Shown piece after piece: positions 29,005 through 43,500 of a stretch of DNA of 64,000 bases. This DNA comes from Lamellibrachia satsuma (taxonomy: Eukaryota; Annelida; Polychaeta; Sabellida; Siboglinidae), in assembly GCA_033239005.1 (NCBI GenBank), contig BSQZ01000095.1, forward strand, positions 652,367-716,366, given 5' to 3'. The translations under genes and the position numbers were made by a program. The stretch's first letter is position 1. Each line of letters begins with the position of its first letter. Below the pieces are notes generated by a model. The model did no database searches. It worked only from the letters and a program-made list of their open reading frames with translations, and was not told where the DNA came from.

Positions 29005-31507
29005 TTACAACTGCCATATTTGTTTCAATGAAAATTGTCTTAATTTTACAGAACTTTAACAATTAAAAATTGCATACATTAGAAGGTATGCTTGAAATCT
29101 GTGGGTTCGAACAAACCCTACTTTTTGAGCGACTTTTTAGCTGCTGCATTTTTCAGAAATAATCCTGGGACTTCCCAACTGGTTATAATATAATAAACTT
29201 TTTACTCACGACCAACTGCCACTAATTCTTGTTGCATCTGCATGTAAGATATCGTTTTCATATAGAGCTCCCACTACCGTCAATATGCCCTTCTTGTGTA
29301 AGGTCGTCGTTATGCAGCCACGGTGACGTGGTTGGTAGACTGTTAATAGCGGTGATGTTTTACGCTCCAGACGTCACGTCATTACGCGATTGCGTCATTT
29401 CCTGGGGAACCCCTGTGGCGAAAGCGCTATGCCAATGGGATCGACTGCGCTACAACGCTTTTACCGCAGCCATTGTCCAATGGTGAAGGCCTAGTCTTTT
29501 CAGAGTGTCTTACAAGACTGGCTTTATAGGCTTTCACTTTTTGCATCACATCATCGTGTGACCTTCAGCAAAATGTCAGTCACCGGCGTTGACGTTAACG
29601 TTTTGTGTGCAACTGCAAGCCCGTCCTCGGGGAGGGATCAAGCTTTTTGAAAGAATTTGTTAACTTCAAAACTCCAGCCATTATGACGGACCTGGACCGG
29701 TATTACTCATAAAACAAGAGTAGACAGAAGAGCTATTTATGCCGTGTTGTGTCTTCTGTCATAACTTCTTTCCAGAAGTTATTCACAGATGGCGCCACTG
29801 CACCTAGCGACTGGAAACAGTGTAGGGGAAGGCACTGTTAGTTGAGCCACTGGATTAGTTAAGCCACCCATGTTTCCAAAAAAACTACAGCAGTGACAGT
29901 TACATGGTATCACCCAGAACATGATACTAGACTACGTTTGACGTGCAAGTGCCATTAGTCACAACTGTCATAAAGTGTGAGTTGTGTTTTTTGATGTCTT
30001 TCGAAACTTTTGGTGGTTTTGATTAATGATTTGTCTGCTGGTGAGTAAACTGGCAAAGCTTGTGACTAGACTTAATTGTCTGTGCGCTTACAAATGCTTT
30101 AACTATGCACAGGGAAGAAGATTGTTTACATCAGTTTGCGCATTAATGAGAACTTAATTAAAAAAGCTTAATTATCGAAACGGGGCTAGTTGAGCCACCC
30201 AAGGCTCAAGGGAGGATTAGTTGAGCAGTGGTTAAAGAATGAAGAATAGTGTTCTTTACCCAAAAATACATCAAGGAATTAATTTTTCCGAACAAATTGG
30301 GACATTGGATACTACAAGGCAACATATTAGCAGTTAGTTACACTGGTTGCGATGTAGACTTGTCAGAGAGGGTTTGTACCCATTGGGTTGATGTGTTGAC
30401 CGAGTTGTCGACTTTTTAGTACAAGGCCTACATAATTACACAAAAAAACATTTACCCAACTTACGCTACACTGTAGCTACATATAATTATCTATGCATAA
30501 TAGATATATCTTAGTAAAAAAAGTCTACTAATAATCATAGTTTATGTGAGTAAAAACATTTTTTGCTTCTGAATATCATTATGCCCTACATATAAAATGG
30601 CTCAGCTAACATTGCCTTCCCTTACTCGGTCCATAGAATCGTTTTCTCTCTCGTCATTTTACCGCCCCTGTTCCAGCAATGTCATCCACGGTCGACATGC
30701 CTACCCTCAATTTTCCCAGCCAGAGTCCAGGCGCTGCAGGTCGCGAGGTCCCCAATTCATGAACTGTCAAGAGCAATTGGTGACCTGTGATGACACATTT
30801 TATTCCAAAAGTAAACTAGAGTTCATCTTCAACATGTGCTTACACTTCTTTCCAACAGGAGATATCAGTGGTTGATGCTCATCTGTTGGCCAGTCACTGA
30901 CAGGTAAATGAGGCCTTCATTGCTTTGCTTGCGACACACACACAATATTATAATCTGCGTATAATTTTTTCAAAAAGGGACATTTTGTTTAATAATTTTC
31001 ATCGCTAAAGATTGTGAAAATATGCGTGACACCTCAGACGTTTGCCGTGAGACCGTGACATTTAATACAAAACCGCCAGTCTCACAGTTTATGCGTGAGA
31101 GTTGACAGGTATGCCCATGTTCAGACAGCGCATGCAATCACCATTACTCCCTCCCCTCCTTGCATACGTAAATTTGTAGATGGCCCCTAACCGGACAACC
31201 TCCTACTAGACCTGTCCACCAAGCATAGTGGTGGACACCAGTTGGTCACAGAAGATACGATTGCAAATTTACTAAAATGCAGCATTCCAAGTTCATATGT
31301 TCTATACATTTTATTATATATCTACATAATCAGAAGATATTTGTTCATCTGTACATTTATACTGACTTGGTCAAATACAGTTGTAGTCATAATCCCACGG
31401 AGGTGTGATCACAATAACACACGCCCAGTCATGACCATCGTAGTTACAATCCTACTGCTATATAATCATAAACTATTGGCCATAGAGCCATGAAACAACA
31501 AGCACGT
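29005..31507. other. Unassigned region between gypsy LTR and tandem repeats
   Basis: No supported exon. 29290-29480 is richer in CpG, with ACGTCACGTCA-type CRE/ATF-like sites and two inverted CCAAT boxes (CCAATGG), resembling a promoter without an evident gene. About 29835-30230 holds four copies of TTAGTTGAGCC-like motifs. The small frame at 30597-30875 has no recognisable family. Confidence 0.35.
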
Positions 31508-31509
31508 CC

Positions 31510-31930
31510 TTGTCACAGATACATAATCCTACAGCTGTGTAGCCTAGTCATAATCCATTTGCCAGAGTCATGAACCAACAAGCATAGTCATAATCACTGA
31601 TTCATAATCCTAGAGATGTGTAGCCTAGCATAATCCACTGGCCAGAGTCATGAACCAACAATCATAGTCGTAATCACTGATTCATAATCCTACAGCTGTG
31701 TAGCCTAGTCATAATCCATTTGCCAGAGTCATGAACCATCAAGCATAGTCATAATCACTGATTCATAATCCTAGAGATGTATAGTCTAGCATAATCTACT
31801 GGCCAGAGTCATGAACCAACAATCATAGTCATAATCACTCATTCATAATCCTACAGCTGGATAGTCGTAATCCATAGGCCAAAGAATCATGATCCTACAT
31901 GCAGTCATAATCACCATATTCATAAGCTTA
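31510..31930. repeat. ~81-bp tandem repeat with alternating subtypes
   Basis: CATAATCC marks recur at 31522, 31603, 31683, 31764 and 31844, a period of 80-81 bases. Odd copies read ACAGCTGTGTAGCC and even copies AGAGATGTGTAGCC, so the real unit is a dimer of about 161 bases. It lies just downstream of the RNASEH2A stop codon, probably in or beyond its 3' UTR. Confidence 0.85.
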
Positions 31931-32031
31931 CAGTTGGGAACTCATCACCCCATGCCCATGAAGTCATGATCCCACATGCACAGTCATGGTCACAGTCGTT
32001 ATAACCCACTCATAAACTTATGGTCAGGAAG

Positions 32032-32170
32032 TTACAGTGTTGACATTTGTGACAAACTCCTGTCTTGGAAGTAGGCATGTTTCTTGTGAACAGGAGGGCG
32101 GCTGTTGGACTGAAAAAAGGCGGAGATTGCAGGTTGATTGACAGGTGTCGCGTCCTCATCATCGTCTTCC
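32032..32170 (-). CDS. RNASEH2A: RNASEH2A last exon with PIP-box motif
   Basis: The acceptor TTGTAG joins the Trp codon split across the intron (TG|G). The exon then encodes [19 protein letters not shown] (residues about 265-272) and a basic tail ending [13 protein letters not shown] and TAA. QxxIxxFF is the canonical PCNA-interacting peptide. Human RNASEH2A has ITSYF at the same place and, as I recall, the human complex binds PCNA mainly through subunit B. Alignment with the human tail (W-ED ... YFLERGLESATSL) supports the splice call across the 3.7-kb intron. Confidence 0.9.
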
Positions 32171-35100
32171 CTACAACCCACAGGTGGATTTTGTCAAAAC
32201 ATGGAAGTATAAGCAGTATAACAGCCTAGCAATGTTATGGAGTGGTATTTCACAAAACATGGAAGTATAAGTAGTATAACAGCCTAGCAAAGTTATGGAG
32301 TGGTATTTCACAAAACATGGAAGTATAAGTAGTATAACAGCCTAGCAATGTTATGGGGTGGTATTTCACAAAACATGGAAGTATAAGTAGTATAACAGCC
32401 TAGCAAAGTTATGGAGTGGTGTTTCACAAAACATGGAAGTATAAGTAGTATAACAGCCTAGCAATGTTATGGAGTGGTGTTTCACAAAACATGGAAGTAT
32501 AAGTAGTATAACAGCCTAGCAATGTTATGGGGTGGTATTTCACAAAACATGGAAGTATAAGTAGTATAACAACCTAGCAATGTTATGGGGTAGTATTTCA
32601 CAAAACATGGAAGTATAAGTAGTATAACAGCCTAGCAATGTTATGGGGTAGTATTTCACAAAACATGGAAGTATAAGTAGTATAACAGCCTAGCAATGTT
32701 ATGGGTTGGTATTTCACAAAACATAGAAGTATAAGTAGTATAACAACCTAGCAATGTTATGGGGTGGTATTTCACAAAACATAGAAGTATAAGTAGTATA
32801 ACAGCCTAGCAATGTTATGGGGTGGTATTTCACAAAACATAGAAGTATAAGTAGTATAACAGCCTAGCAATGTTATGGGGTGGTATTTAAAGAAACATGG
32901 AAGTATAAGTAGTATAACAGCCTAGCAATGTTATGGAGTGGTATTTCACAAAACATGGAAGTATAAGTAATATAACAGCCTAGCAATGTTATGGGGTGGT
33001 ATTTAAAGAAACATGGAAGTATAAGTAGCATAACAACCTAGTAATGTCATGGGGTGGTATTTCACAAAACATGGAAGTATAAGTAGTATAACAGTCTAGC
33101 AATGTTATGGGGTGGTATTTCACAAAACATAGAAGTATAAGTAGTATACCAGCCTAGCAATGTTATGGGGTGGTATTTCACAAAACATGGAAGTATAAGT
33201 AGTATAACAACCTAGCAATGTTATAGGGTGGTATTTCACAAAACATGGAAGTATAAGTAGTATAACAGCCTAGCAATGTTATGGAGTGGTATTTCACAAA
33301 ACATGGAAGTATAAGCCTTATAACAGCCTAGCAATGTTATGGGTTGGTATTTCACAAAACATGGAAGTATAAGTAGTATAACAGCCTAGCAATGTTATGG
33401 GGTGGTATTTCACAAAACATGGAAGTATAAGTAGTATAACAGCCTAGCAATGTTATGGGGTGGTATTTCACAAAACATGGAAGTATAAGTAGTATAACAG
33501 CCTAGCAATGTTATGGAGTGGTATTTCACAAAACATGGAAGTATAAGCCTTATAACAGCCTAGCAATGTTATGGGTTGGTATTTCACAAAACATGGAAGT
33601 ATAAGTAGTATAACAGCCTAGCAATGTTATGGGGTGGTATTTCACAAAACATGGAAGTATAAGTAGTATAACAGCCTAGCAATGTTATGGGGTGGTATTT
33701 CACAAAACATGGAAGTATAAGTAGTATAACAACCTAGCAATGTTATGGGGTGGTATTTCACAAAACATGGAAGTATAAGTAGTATAACAGCCTAGCAATG
33801 TTATGGAGTGGTATTTCACAAAACATGGAAGTATAAGCCTTATAACAGCCTAGCAATGTTATGGGGTGGTATTTAAAGAAACATAGAAGTATAAGTAGTG
33901 CAACAGCCTAGCAATGTTATGGGGTGGTATTTCACAAAACATGGAAGTATAAGTAGTATAACAGTCTAGCAATGTTATGGGGTGGTATTTCACAAAACAT
34001 GGAAGTATAAGTAGTATAACAGCCTAGCAATGTTATGGAGTGGTATTTCACAAAACATGGAAGTATAAGCCTTATAACAGCCTAGCAATGTTATGGGTTG
34101 GTATTTCACAAAACATGGAAGTATAAGTAGTATAACAGCCTAGCAATGTTATGGGTTGGTATTTCACAAAACATGGAAGTATAAGTAGTATAACAGCCTA
34201 GCAATGTTATGGGGTGGTATTTCACAAAACATGGAAGTATAAGTAGTATAACAGCCTAGCAATGTTATGGGGTGGTATTTCACAAAACATGGAAGTATAA
34301 GTAGTATAACAGCCTAGCAATGCTATGGGGTGGTATTTCACAAAACATGGAAGTATAAGTAGTATAACAGCCTAGCAATGTTATGGAGTTGTATTTCACA
34401 AAACATGGAAGTATAAGTAGCATAACAGCCTAGCAATGTTATGGGGTGGTATTTCACAAAACAAGGAAGTATAAGTAGCATAACAGCCTAGCAATGTTAT
34501 GGAGTGGTATTTCACAAAACATGGAAGTATAAGTAGCATAACAGCCTAGCAATGTTATGGGGTGGTATTTCACAAAACAAGGAAGTATAAGTAGCATAAC
34601 AGCCTAGCAATGTTATGGAGTGGTATTTCACAAAACATGGAAGTATAAGTAGCATAACAACCTAGCAATGTCATGGGGTGGTATTTCACAAAACATGGAA
34701 GTATAAGTAGCATAACAACCTAGCAATGTCATGGGGTGGTATTTCACAAAGCATGGAAGTATAAGTAGCATAACAACCTAGCAATGTCATGGGGTGGTAT
34801 TTCACAAAACATGGAAGTATAAGTAGCATAACAACCTAGCAATGTTATGGGGTGGTATTTCACAAAACATGGAAGTATAAGTAGTATAACAACCTAGCAA
34901 TGTTATGGAGTGGTATTTCACAAAACATGGAAGTATAAGTAGCATAACAGCCTAGCAATGTTATGGAGTGGTATTTCACAAAACATGGAAGTATAAGTAG
35001 CATAACAGCCTAGCAATGTTATGGGGTGGTATTTCACAAAACAAGGAAGTATAAGTAGCATAACAGCCTAGCAATGTTATGGAGTGGTATTTCACAAAAC

Positions 35101-37446
35101 ATGGAAGTATAAGTAGCATAACAACCTAGCAATGTCATGGGGTGGTATTTCACAAAACATGGAAGTATAAGTAGCATAACAACCTAGCAATGTCATGGGG
35201 TGGTATTTCACAAAGCATGGAAGTATAAGTAGCATAACAACCTAGCAATGTCATGGGGTGGTATTTCACAAAACATGGAAGTATAAGTAGCATAACAACC
35301 TAGCAATGTTATGGGGTGGTATTTCACAAAACATGGAAGTATAAGTAGTATAACAACCTAGCAATGTTATGGAGTGGTATTTCACAGAACATGGAAGTAC
35401 AAGTAGTATAACAACCTAGCAATGTTATGGAGTGGTATTTCACAGAATATGGAAGTACAAGTAGTATAACAGCCTAGCAATATTATGGGGTGGTATTTCA
35501 CAAAGGGTGGCATCTCGTGAAGACAGATCTCATGAAGAGTGGTATGTTGTTAACTCATACCAAAACGGCCTCCACTGGCCGGAGACAACACCTCGTAATA
35601 AACAATTCCTGACGATTTTTCAGTGACCTTAACCACATAATATTTTGTCAGTGTGTAACAAACATGTCTCGCAACAATCTCCGTGCATCACATGTATGGA
35701 TCGCCATATTGCAAATTTATATTTTCATCAGTTTACTTTCACTTGAATTGTCATCAGTTACAAAGTCAATTACAGTTAACACGGCACCTGAATCAGTGTA
35801 TGCAGTTACATCCTTACCAGTTGTTTTAATTACAATTTGCATAGAGTAATTGATTACAATTGGTTATGATTACAATCATAATAAACTCAGCCCTGTTGGT
35901 GACTAACTGACCAGTGGACTCGGACGGCTTTATCCTCTAACAAGTTGGCCGCAGTTGACCAGCTGAATCGGACAAACTGTGGGTAGCCAAAGACGGCATC
36001 AATGTTGTCTGCCATGAACTTCTTTGTCAATGGATCTGAAAACATGTGACAGGGTCCTCCTCAAGTATCATGTGACAGGGTCTTCCTCAAGTATCATGTG
36101 ACAGGGTCCTCCTCAAGTATCATGTGACAGGGTCCTCCTCAAGTATCATCTTTCACTCGCCTTTTTCAGATTCATTTCGCAAAATTTTTAACTAATCTAG
36201 TTAACTAATCCAATCATCAGAAAAAGCATTAAATTATTTTATGTCAATGTTAGAAAAAAAACAAAAGTGGGCTGGTTTTGCATACTATGGCATAAAGCTA
36301 TTTACCCTTTCGCAAGTTACCAGATTAATTTATCAAAGTAAATTCTTTTGATGATTTTAACAAAAGTTTGCACTTATTTATTAAACCGACTGCACATATT
36401 ACTTAATCGATTTGATCAAACCAGATTTTCGATGGGATAGATCAATTGAGGAACAACTTTTTAAAAATACTTTTTTAAATATATTTAGAAATATACTAAT
36501 AGTGCAACTATTTATTATTGTTGACTGATGTAACTGATACAATATGAAATGTCTCAATTTCATTCAGAAATATTATTAAACGAACCAAGGACTAATTTTA
36601 TGCATTTGACCCATACACATGATAAATGAAACTTATAACCAGTACCTTTCCACCCTATTTCAACATTGCTACAATTAAACATATTTTAAGTAAGACAAAT
36701 CATAGAAATTAATTTGCCTTCCATAACTAAAAAAGAAAAACAATCGATTGAAACTGAACTGTCCTGGTTTTGTCCCTGGTTTAAGACAAGTATTTTCGCA
36801 TAGAGAATGACCTGTTTTTTATGTTTCGAAGTAAATATGATTAAATAAGGTAGCACATAAAACTGTTTGAAAAACTTAAATAAATGCATGAAACTTGCAG
36901 ACAGACCCACTGTTACTGACAAATACAACTGTACAGATAAATACATCAACTAAAATAATAAATAAATAAACAAACTCCTGGGAGTGACAGGATGTACCTA
37001 CCGCCGGGATAGCCGGAGCCGTAGTTCTCTACATCAATAGCCTCCATGAACTTCCAATCTTTTACTGACCGATCACGAGCAACCTGTGAAGAAATTGAAC
37101 CAAGTTTCCTAAATTATAAAACTTTTTAACAACACAACAACTGTTTTTTGTCTTTTTGTACCCTTTGTTCATCTTTATCATTGAACATGCGAGAACGTTT
37201 TTTTTAAATCTTAGTTTCAACTTCAATGACCATTTGGCAAATAGCTTGAAGGAGTTCAAGACCTGGAAAAACTTATTTTTGGGACTTTTGAAGATCACAA
37301 GCATTCTTACAAAACAACTAACAGTAACTTGACACTGACTGTTAACATCGTTTTAAAACAATGTTTGTCCACATCAGTTATTTCCTTTTTTATGTAATTT
37401 GTTCTTAAGAAAATAAAACGTTCAACTAATTCTTCCACAAGGTTGA

Positions 37447-37500
<54 letters not shown>

Positions 37501-40500
37501 GTCGATGTGACACTAAGGCGATGTTTTGGACTGTGAACACGCTGATGGGAAACAACAGAGGTTGCCTGTTGCCCAGCCACACGTCAGACGTTGAACTCGC
37601 TAGTGACTTTTAAGATTTTTTCACTACAAAGGTATCAACGATTCGTGAGTCACTGTGTCCCAAGGACACTCCGGATTGTGTAACGCCATTGGACGGTGAT
37701 GTACAGGTGACACTTGATTCGCTTGCCTTGATGACGAATGAAGAAATCGTAGGCATCATTGAATCTTTGCCCGACAAGTCTTGCAACCTAGATCCTTTTC
37801 CAACTTGGCTGCTTAAATCATGCATCCGTGAACTAGCACCGATAATAGTTGCTATTGTGAATAGGTCTTTCGAAACATCACATGTGCCTGTTGAGCTGAA
37901 GTGCGCCCACATTAGACCGTGCCTGAAGAAACTATCTTTTGATCTTGGCATACTAAACAATTACCGACCAGTGTTGAACTTATCCTTGATACTTATAATT
38001 TATTGCTCTTAATGTAATTTATCATTTAAATTATTTCATTGTGTATATGTATACATTTTAGTTGTAATGCCTTTAAATTTAAATTGTATTTTTAACTGTT
38101 TAATTAGATGTATGATTTTTAGTTCTATGGTTCTTAATTAATTTATTATTTTAATTATTTAACTGCCTATATACGTTTAGCTGTACTATTATTATTTTGT
38201 AAAGCGCCATAGAGCACTGTGTGATTATGGCGCTATAGAAATATCGTATTTTATTATTATTATTACAGACTATTAGACTTAACAGAGGTAAATATTTTTA
38301 TCAACACAAACAAATCTTAATCTGGCGCTGTACCAAGTAAAACAAACAAAGAAGCATACAGCATAAAGACAGTCATATCCGGCATCCTTTTTACCTTTGC
38401 ACAAATACTGGCAGCTCCCACAATGGGGTAGGTTGAGTCAGCCTTCTTTGCCACAGTGATCTCAAGATCTGGAAAGATCTTCTGCAGTTTAGCTTGATAC
38501 TTGGCTGGATCTCCAACTGTGTCCACAAAAACCTGTAGGAACCCAAGAGTATTTCTTCAACAATAACGAATTAATAAATAATGTTAAAGCCATAATATAC
38601 GTCATCCTAATAGTAATATTACCAGAATACCAGTATGCATTTGAATTTGAATCAACCCCTGGTATTTACTCAACAATAAATCTGTATTTTTTATCATTAA
38701 TCTGCACATAGCCACTTTTGTACCTAACGCAACTGTAGTTACTATAATTTAAAATAAGCTGTATTTTGTCAATATAGAAACATTGCAGTCTACTGTAATG
38801 TTCAATGCTGTTGTGTTAACAAAAAACTAAAAAAAGAAATATCATGACATGTCTTGGTTCATGTTCTCCATAAGGAGAGTATACACCACTAATGTATGTT
38901 CTCCATAAGGAGAGTATACACCACTAATGTATGTTCTCCATAAGGAGAGTAAACACCACTAATGTATGTTCTCCATAAGGAGAGTAAGTTTTACATAATT
39001 ATGACAATAAACAATTGCACACATTAGAAATCATGCTTGAAATCTGGTCCATCCTAAAATGCTTTTACCAATTAATTATGTAAATGTTTGAACTCTGACC
39101 TCTTTCAGATTGACTTCTTTTGCTAGCACCTTCTCAATGAGTCCAATGGCCGTGTCATGTGACAATTCATTCAAGTTATATTTACACCTAATGAAAAACA
39201 AGCACACAACCAGCGTTCAACAAGAAATAAAATATGAAGCATAAATGTTTGATTTGTACATCAAATTGAAAGATACAGGCACTGAAATTTGCATCTGTAT
39301 TCATCAACAATTATACAGGGCCTGTACTTGAATTTATGTTGGATTTCTCGACATAGATATACAACAACAGTCTGTCTACCTTGCGCCTAGATGCAACACT
39401 GTAAAATTGTGTTCAATGTTGTGAAACTATTGCTAAATTTCAAAGATGGTATCCAGGCTTCGAAAACCATGTAACAATATTTATCCCCAAAAGAATGTCA
39501 ACAAGAAATGTTACGTGATTAAAACAACAGTAACTATTAAATTACTAATTAAAAATCTTGACAGCTGTAATAAATGTTGTGAGAACCAAGAAACATAACC
39601 GTGTCACTTAAATGCTGGCTTCTACAATACAATGACAAGAATGACTGCAGGTCGAACAACTTGCTGTCTTGTTACTGCATGGATAATAATAATATGTATC
39701 CCACCTAGACATGGCACTCGCGGTATTTACTTCTTTATTTGAGCAAATGTTTTTGCAGCAGCTAAATTGTTGCTAATGTAGCGCTTTTGTGGGGTTTTTG
39801 TAGGTCGAGACCATTGACTCGGGTTTTTTAAATTTCTCTTTGCGGTAACTTCTGCTTCCCTTGACACAGACACCCAGTCCTCCTGACTATCCGCTGAGCT
39901 ACCCCCCTCCCACTGTATGCCTTAATGTTGGTATAGAAGAGAACATGTTACCTTCTCAGCATGCTTGTTGATATGTAGTTTGGCGAGAGGATATCAACAA
40001 TCCAACCTATAGCATCTTTGGCATCATCAATCTTCTTAAATATTGCCTCTCTTTGATCTTCGGTCAACGTCTTCGAATCTCAAAATGAAAATACCTGTCT
40101 AAATATACTGTGTGCAGCCAGGGCTGGGTCCAATTATGTAATTGTAATTGATTACAGCAAAATTGTGTAATTGTAATTGATTATGGTTTCGAAATGTTGC
40201 TGTAATTGTAATTGTTATATTTCGTATAATTGAAAATTTATTTAATTTATTTCAATTACAATCAATTACAGTACATTTCATATCACAAACTACCTGAACG
40301 AATTGTCAATAAAAATATAATTTAAGTCTCACATGAGTTGAAGATCAAGACAAATAATAAGTCTCAGTATTCACTGTCTGCTGGGTACTGGTCAGTGGTG
40401 CTAGTGGTGGGTAGCCTTATTAGCCTTTTCAGTAAGTTGGTAATAGCCAGGAAGCAATAAACAATGCACATACATTGTCAGACAAAGGCTAAGCTGGTAT

Positions 40501-43500
40501 TCAAACAACATGGAAAGACCTGTAGCCTGATATTGCTTCAGAAAATATCAGCTCACTGAAACATTGCAGAGTTAGCAAGCCAATTACACCCCTTGTGTTG
40601 TGGTGGGTTGGATACAGGTCAGGTGGCAATGACCGTTTATATGGCATCTCTTCCCATTCCCAACTCACACAAAGCAAAGGGCAGACCAATTAAGAATGTC
40701 AGCTTAGAGCAGGAGCTACAACTTCAAAGTAAACACATCAAACCCTATTATTAGTATTTTCCAAAGAAAAATTTAAGAAATGCGCACGGATAAATTTCTG
40801 CATTGGAATATGTCCTGTAGGATTATGTCTGGATATTGCATTGTATTTTTATATAATAAAAATATGCTTTAAACAGCTATATTTTTATTTAGTATAATTC
40901 AAAGTCACAATTCAACAAAATGTACAAACATTACCATCATATTTCTTTATCAATTGTGTACGAAATATTGAAATTCAGCAAAATATGCAAAAATACATAA
41001 TTAGCAAATGCTGAATATATTTGGTTCCGCATAATTTAATTGAAATTGAAACAGTGTAATTGTAATTGATTTGGAAAATTATGACTGTAATTGTAATTGA
41101 AATTTTTTTATATGTAATTGTAATTGATATAATTTTGTGTAATTGGACCCAGCCCTGTGTGCAGCTTCGTATTTGCTTAGCACAGACAAATTCAATGAGA
41201 GTGTCCCAGGGGTCTCCCCTGGTGTCCTGTTTACATTTTTCATGTAACAAATGTATTTTTTTATCAATAGAAATTTTTTTCAGACAGTTAAATGTCAGCA
41301 ACTTTTAAATCGTGGTTACGTTTAATTTTCACAATTTTCTTACCATATCATATTCGAGGTGTTTTTCAGAAATGTAACGTGTGCACAGTAATGCATGCAC
41401 TTACTCGGACACAAAAAGTTAATAAAGTATGTTGTCGAGAAATTGTGAACATTTTTTAGTGTATCGGGGAAGTCAAATTTATTTCTTGCCATTTTTGACA
41501 ACACCAAACATTTCCAATTACTATATAGGTGATTACCTACCAGCTAGGCCCATCTTGATGATTTCATCTTTCAAACTGATTGGACTGTAGCACACGCCAT
41601 AAACCATAGGACCTGCAATTGTGAGTGCAAACAAGTTGTTAGAAACGTTGTCTGACAACTTTAGTTTTGACAACTTTAGTTTTGAGTAAATTACCTACGA
41701 ATATCGAACAATGGAAATACATTCTTCGTTTGATAAATGAAACATGGCATAATTACAGAGTGCACCGATGTGTCACAGTAGTCCTGCCATCTGGCGATCA
41801 ATGTCAAATTAGATATATGAAAATATGTCTCAAAAACATGGCTATGGCTATGCATCATTCTTTGAAAAAAATTAACTAAAGTTGTCAGACATTTATTCTC
41901 CACTTTCATACAGCGTCATAGCCCAAGTCATGTGGCGTAACAACGAGAAATCTGCCATTGCTCGGTGAATGCTGGCTTCATTTTGTGGCGTATATATCTA
42001 AAGGCTTGTTTTATTTGTTATTTATTGACACATTTATATGGTTATATTAGTTATTGTAAGTTTCATAGTTAGTGTATTTAGGTCATAATATCTTTCGGAT
42101 ATCTGGAAAGCCTGAATTCTTCCATCCAAGTGAGGTACAGGAAGAAATTAACTATGCTATCTGCGGGAACCTGTTCATACAAACTGCAGGTTCATGGGCA
42201 GGTGATCCGACGGCCGGGGACGCTACTGGAACGACTATGTCGACAAGAGCACTGTGATTCAGGTCTGACATGGTTCCAGATGGGTGCTGGCCGTATTACA
42301 GCATCGAGAGCTCACGCAATGCTGGACACTAGGCTGGACCATCCATTACAGCATTGAGAGCTCACGCAGTGCTGCACACTAGGCTGGACCACCCATTACA
42401 GATTCAAGAGCTCACGCAGTGCTGCACACTAGGCTGAACCACCCATTACAGCTTCAAGAGCTCACGCAGTGCTGCACACTAGGCTGAACAACCCATTACA
42501 GTTTTAAGAGTTCACGCAGTGCTGCACACTAGGCTGGACCATCCGTTACAGCTTCAAGAGCTCACGCAGTGCTGCACACTAGGCTGGACCACCCATTACA
42601 GCTTCAAGAGCTCACGCAGTGCTGCACACTAGGCTGAACAACCCATTACAGTTTTAAGAGCTCACGCAGTGCTGCACACTAGGCTGGACCACCCATTACA
42701 GCTTCAAGAGCTCACACAGTGCTGCACACTAGGTTGGACCACCCATTACAGCTTCAAGAGCTCACGCAGTGCTGCACACTAGGCTGGACCATCCATTACA
42801 GCATCGAGAGCTCACGCAGTGCTGCACACTAGGCTGGACCACCCATTACAGATTCAAGAGCTCACGCAGTGCTGCACACTAGGCTGAACCACCCATTACA
42901 GCTTTAAGAGCTCATGCAGTGCTGCACACTAGGCTGGACCATCCGTTACAGCTTCAAGAGCTCACGCAGTGCTGCACACTAGGCTGAACCACCCATTACA
43001 GCTTTAAGAGCTCACGCAGTGCTGCACACTAGGCTGGACCATCCGTTACAGCTTCAACAGCTCACGCAGTGCTGCAGTGACAGTGCCAAATCCTTCTATG
43101 CTCCTGCAACTACCCGTAGCAAGGATCATGAGGATACAGCTATATCTGTGTATCAGAACATTGCAAACAACTCCATGGAACAAGGGCACACTAATTTTGT
43201 GCTGAACAAAACTGGGCTTCAGTTATCGAAGCAATTTCCATATATCGGGGCATCTGTGGACGGTATGGCTTGCTGCGACTGCCACAGTGGGCGAGTAGTG
43301 AAAGTGAAGTGTCCCTACAAACACATGGGCATGACAGCAGATCCTACTTTCTGTTTGGGAAAGGAACTAAGTTTGAAACGTGGACATGCGTACTACACCC
43401 AAGCACAGCTTGAAATGTATGTGTATGATGAGTCCACATGCAACTTTGCTGTGTGGACTTCTAATGTGTGCATTGTTGTGGAAGTTGCACTTGATGCCGA

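Noticed and set aside
32190..35508. CRISPR-like regular repeat array
   Set aside because: The 58-bp units are contiguous with no unique spacers, in a eukaryotic intron; it is a minisatellite.
36686..37304. Minus-strand frames between RNASEH2A exons 6 and 7 and across exon 6
   Set aside because: AT-rich intronic frames without splice support; the true exon 6 is 37083-37002.
40975..41308. Open frames on both strands near 41.0-41.3 kb
   Set aside because: They fall mostly inside the AATTG-rich arm of hAT MITE copy 1.
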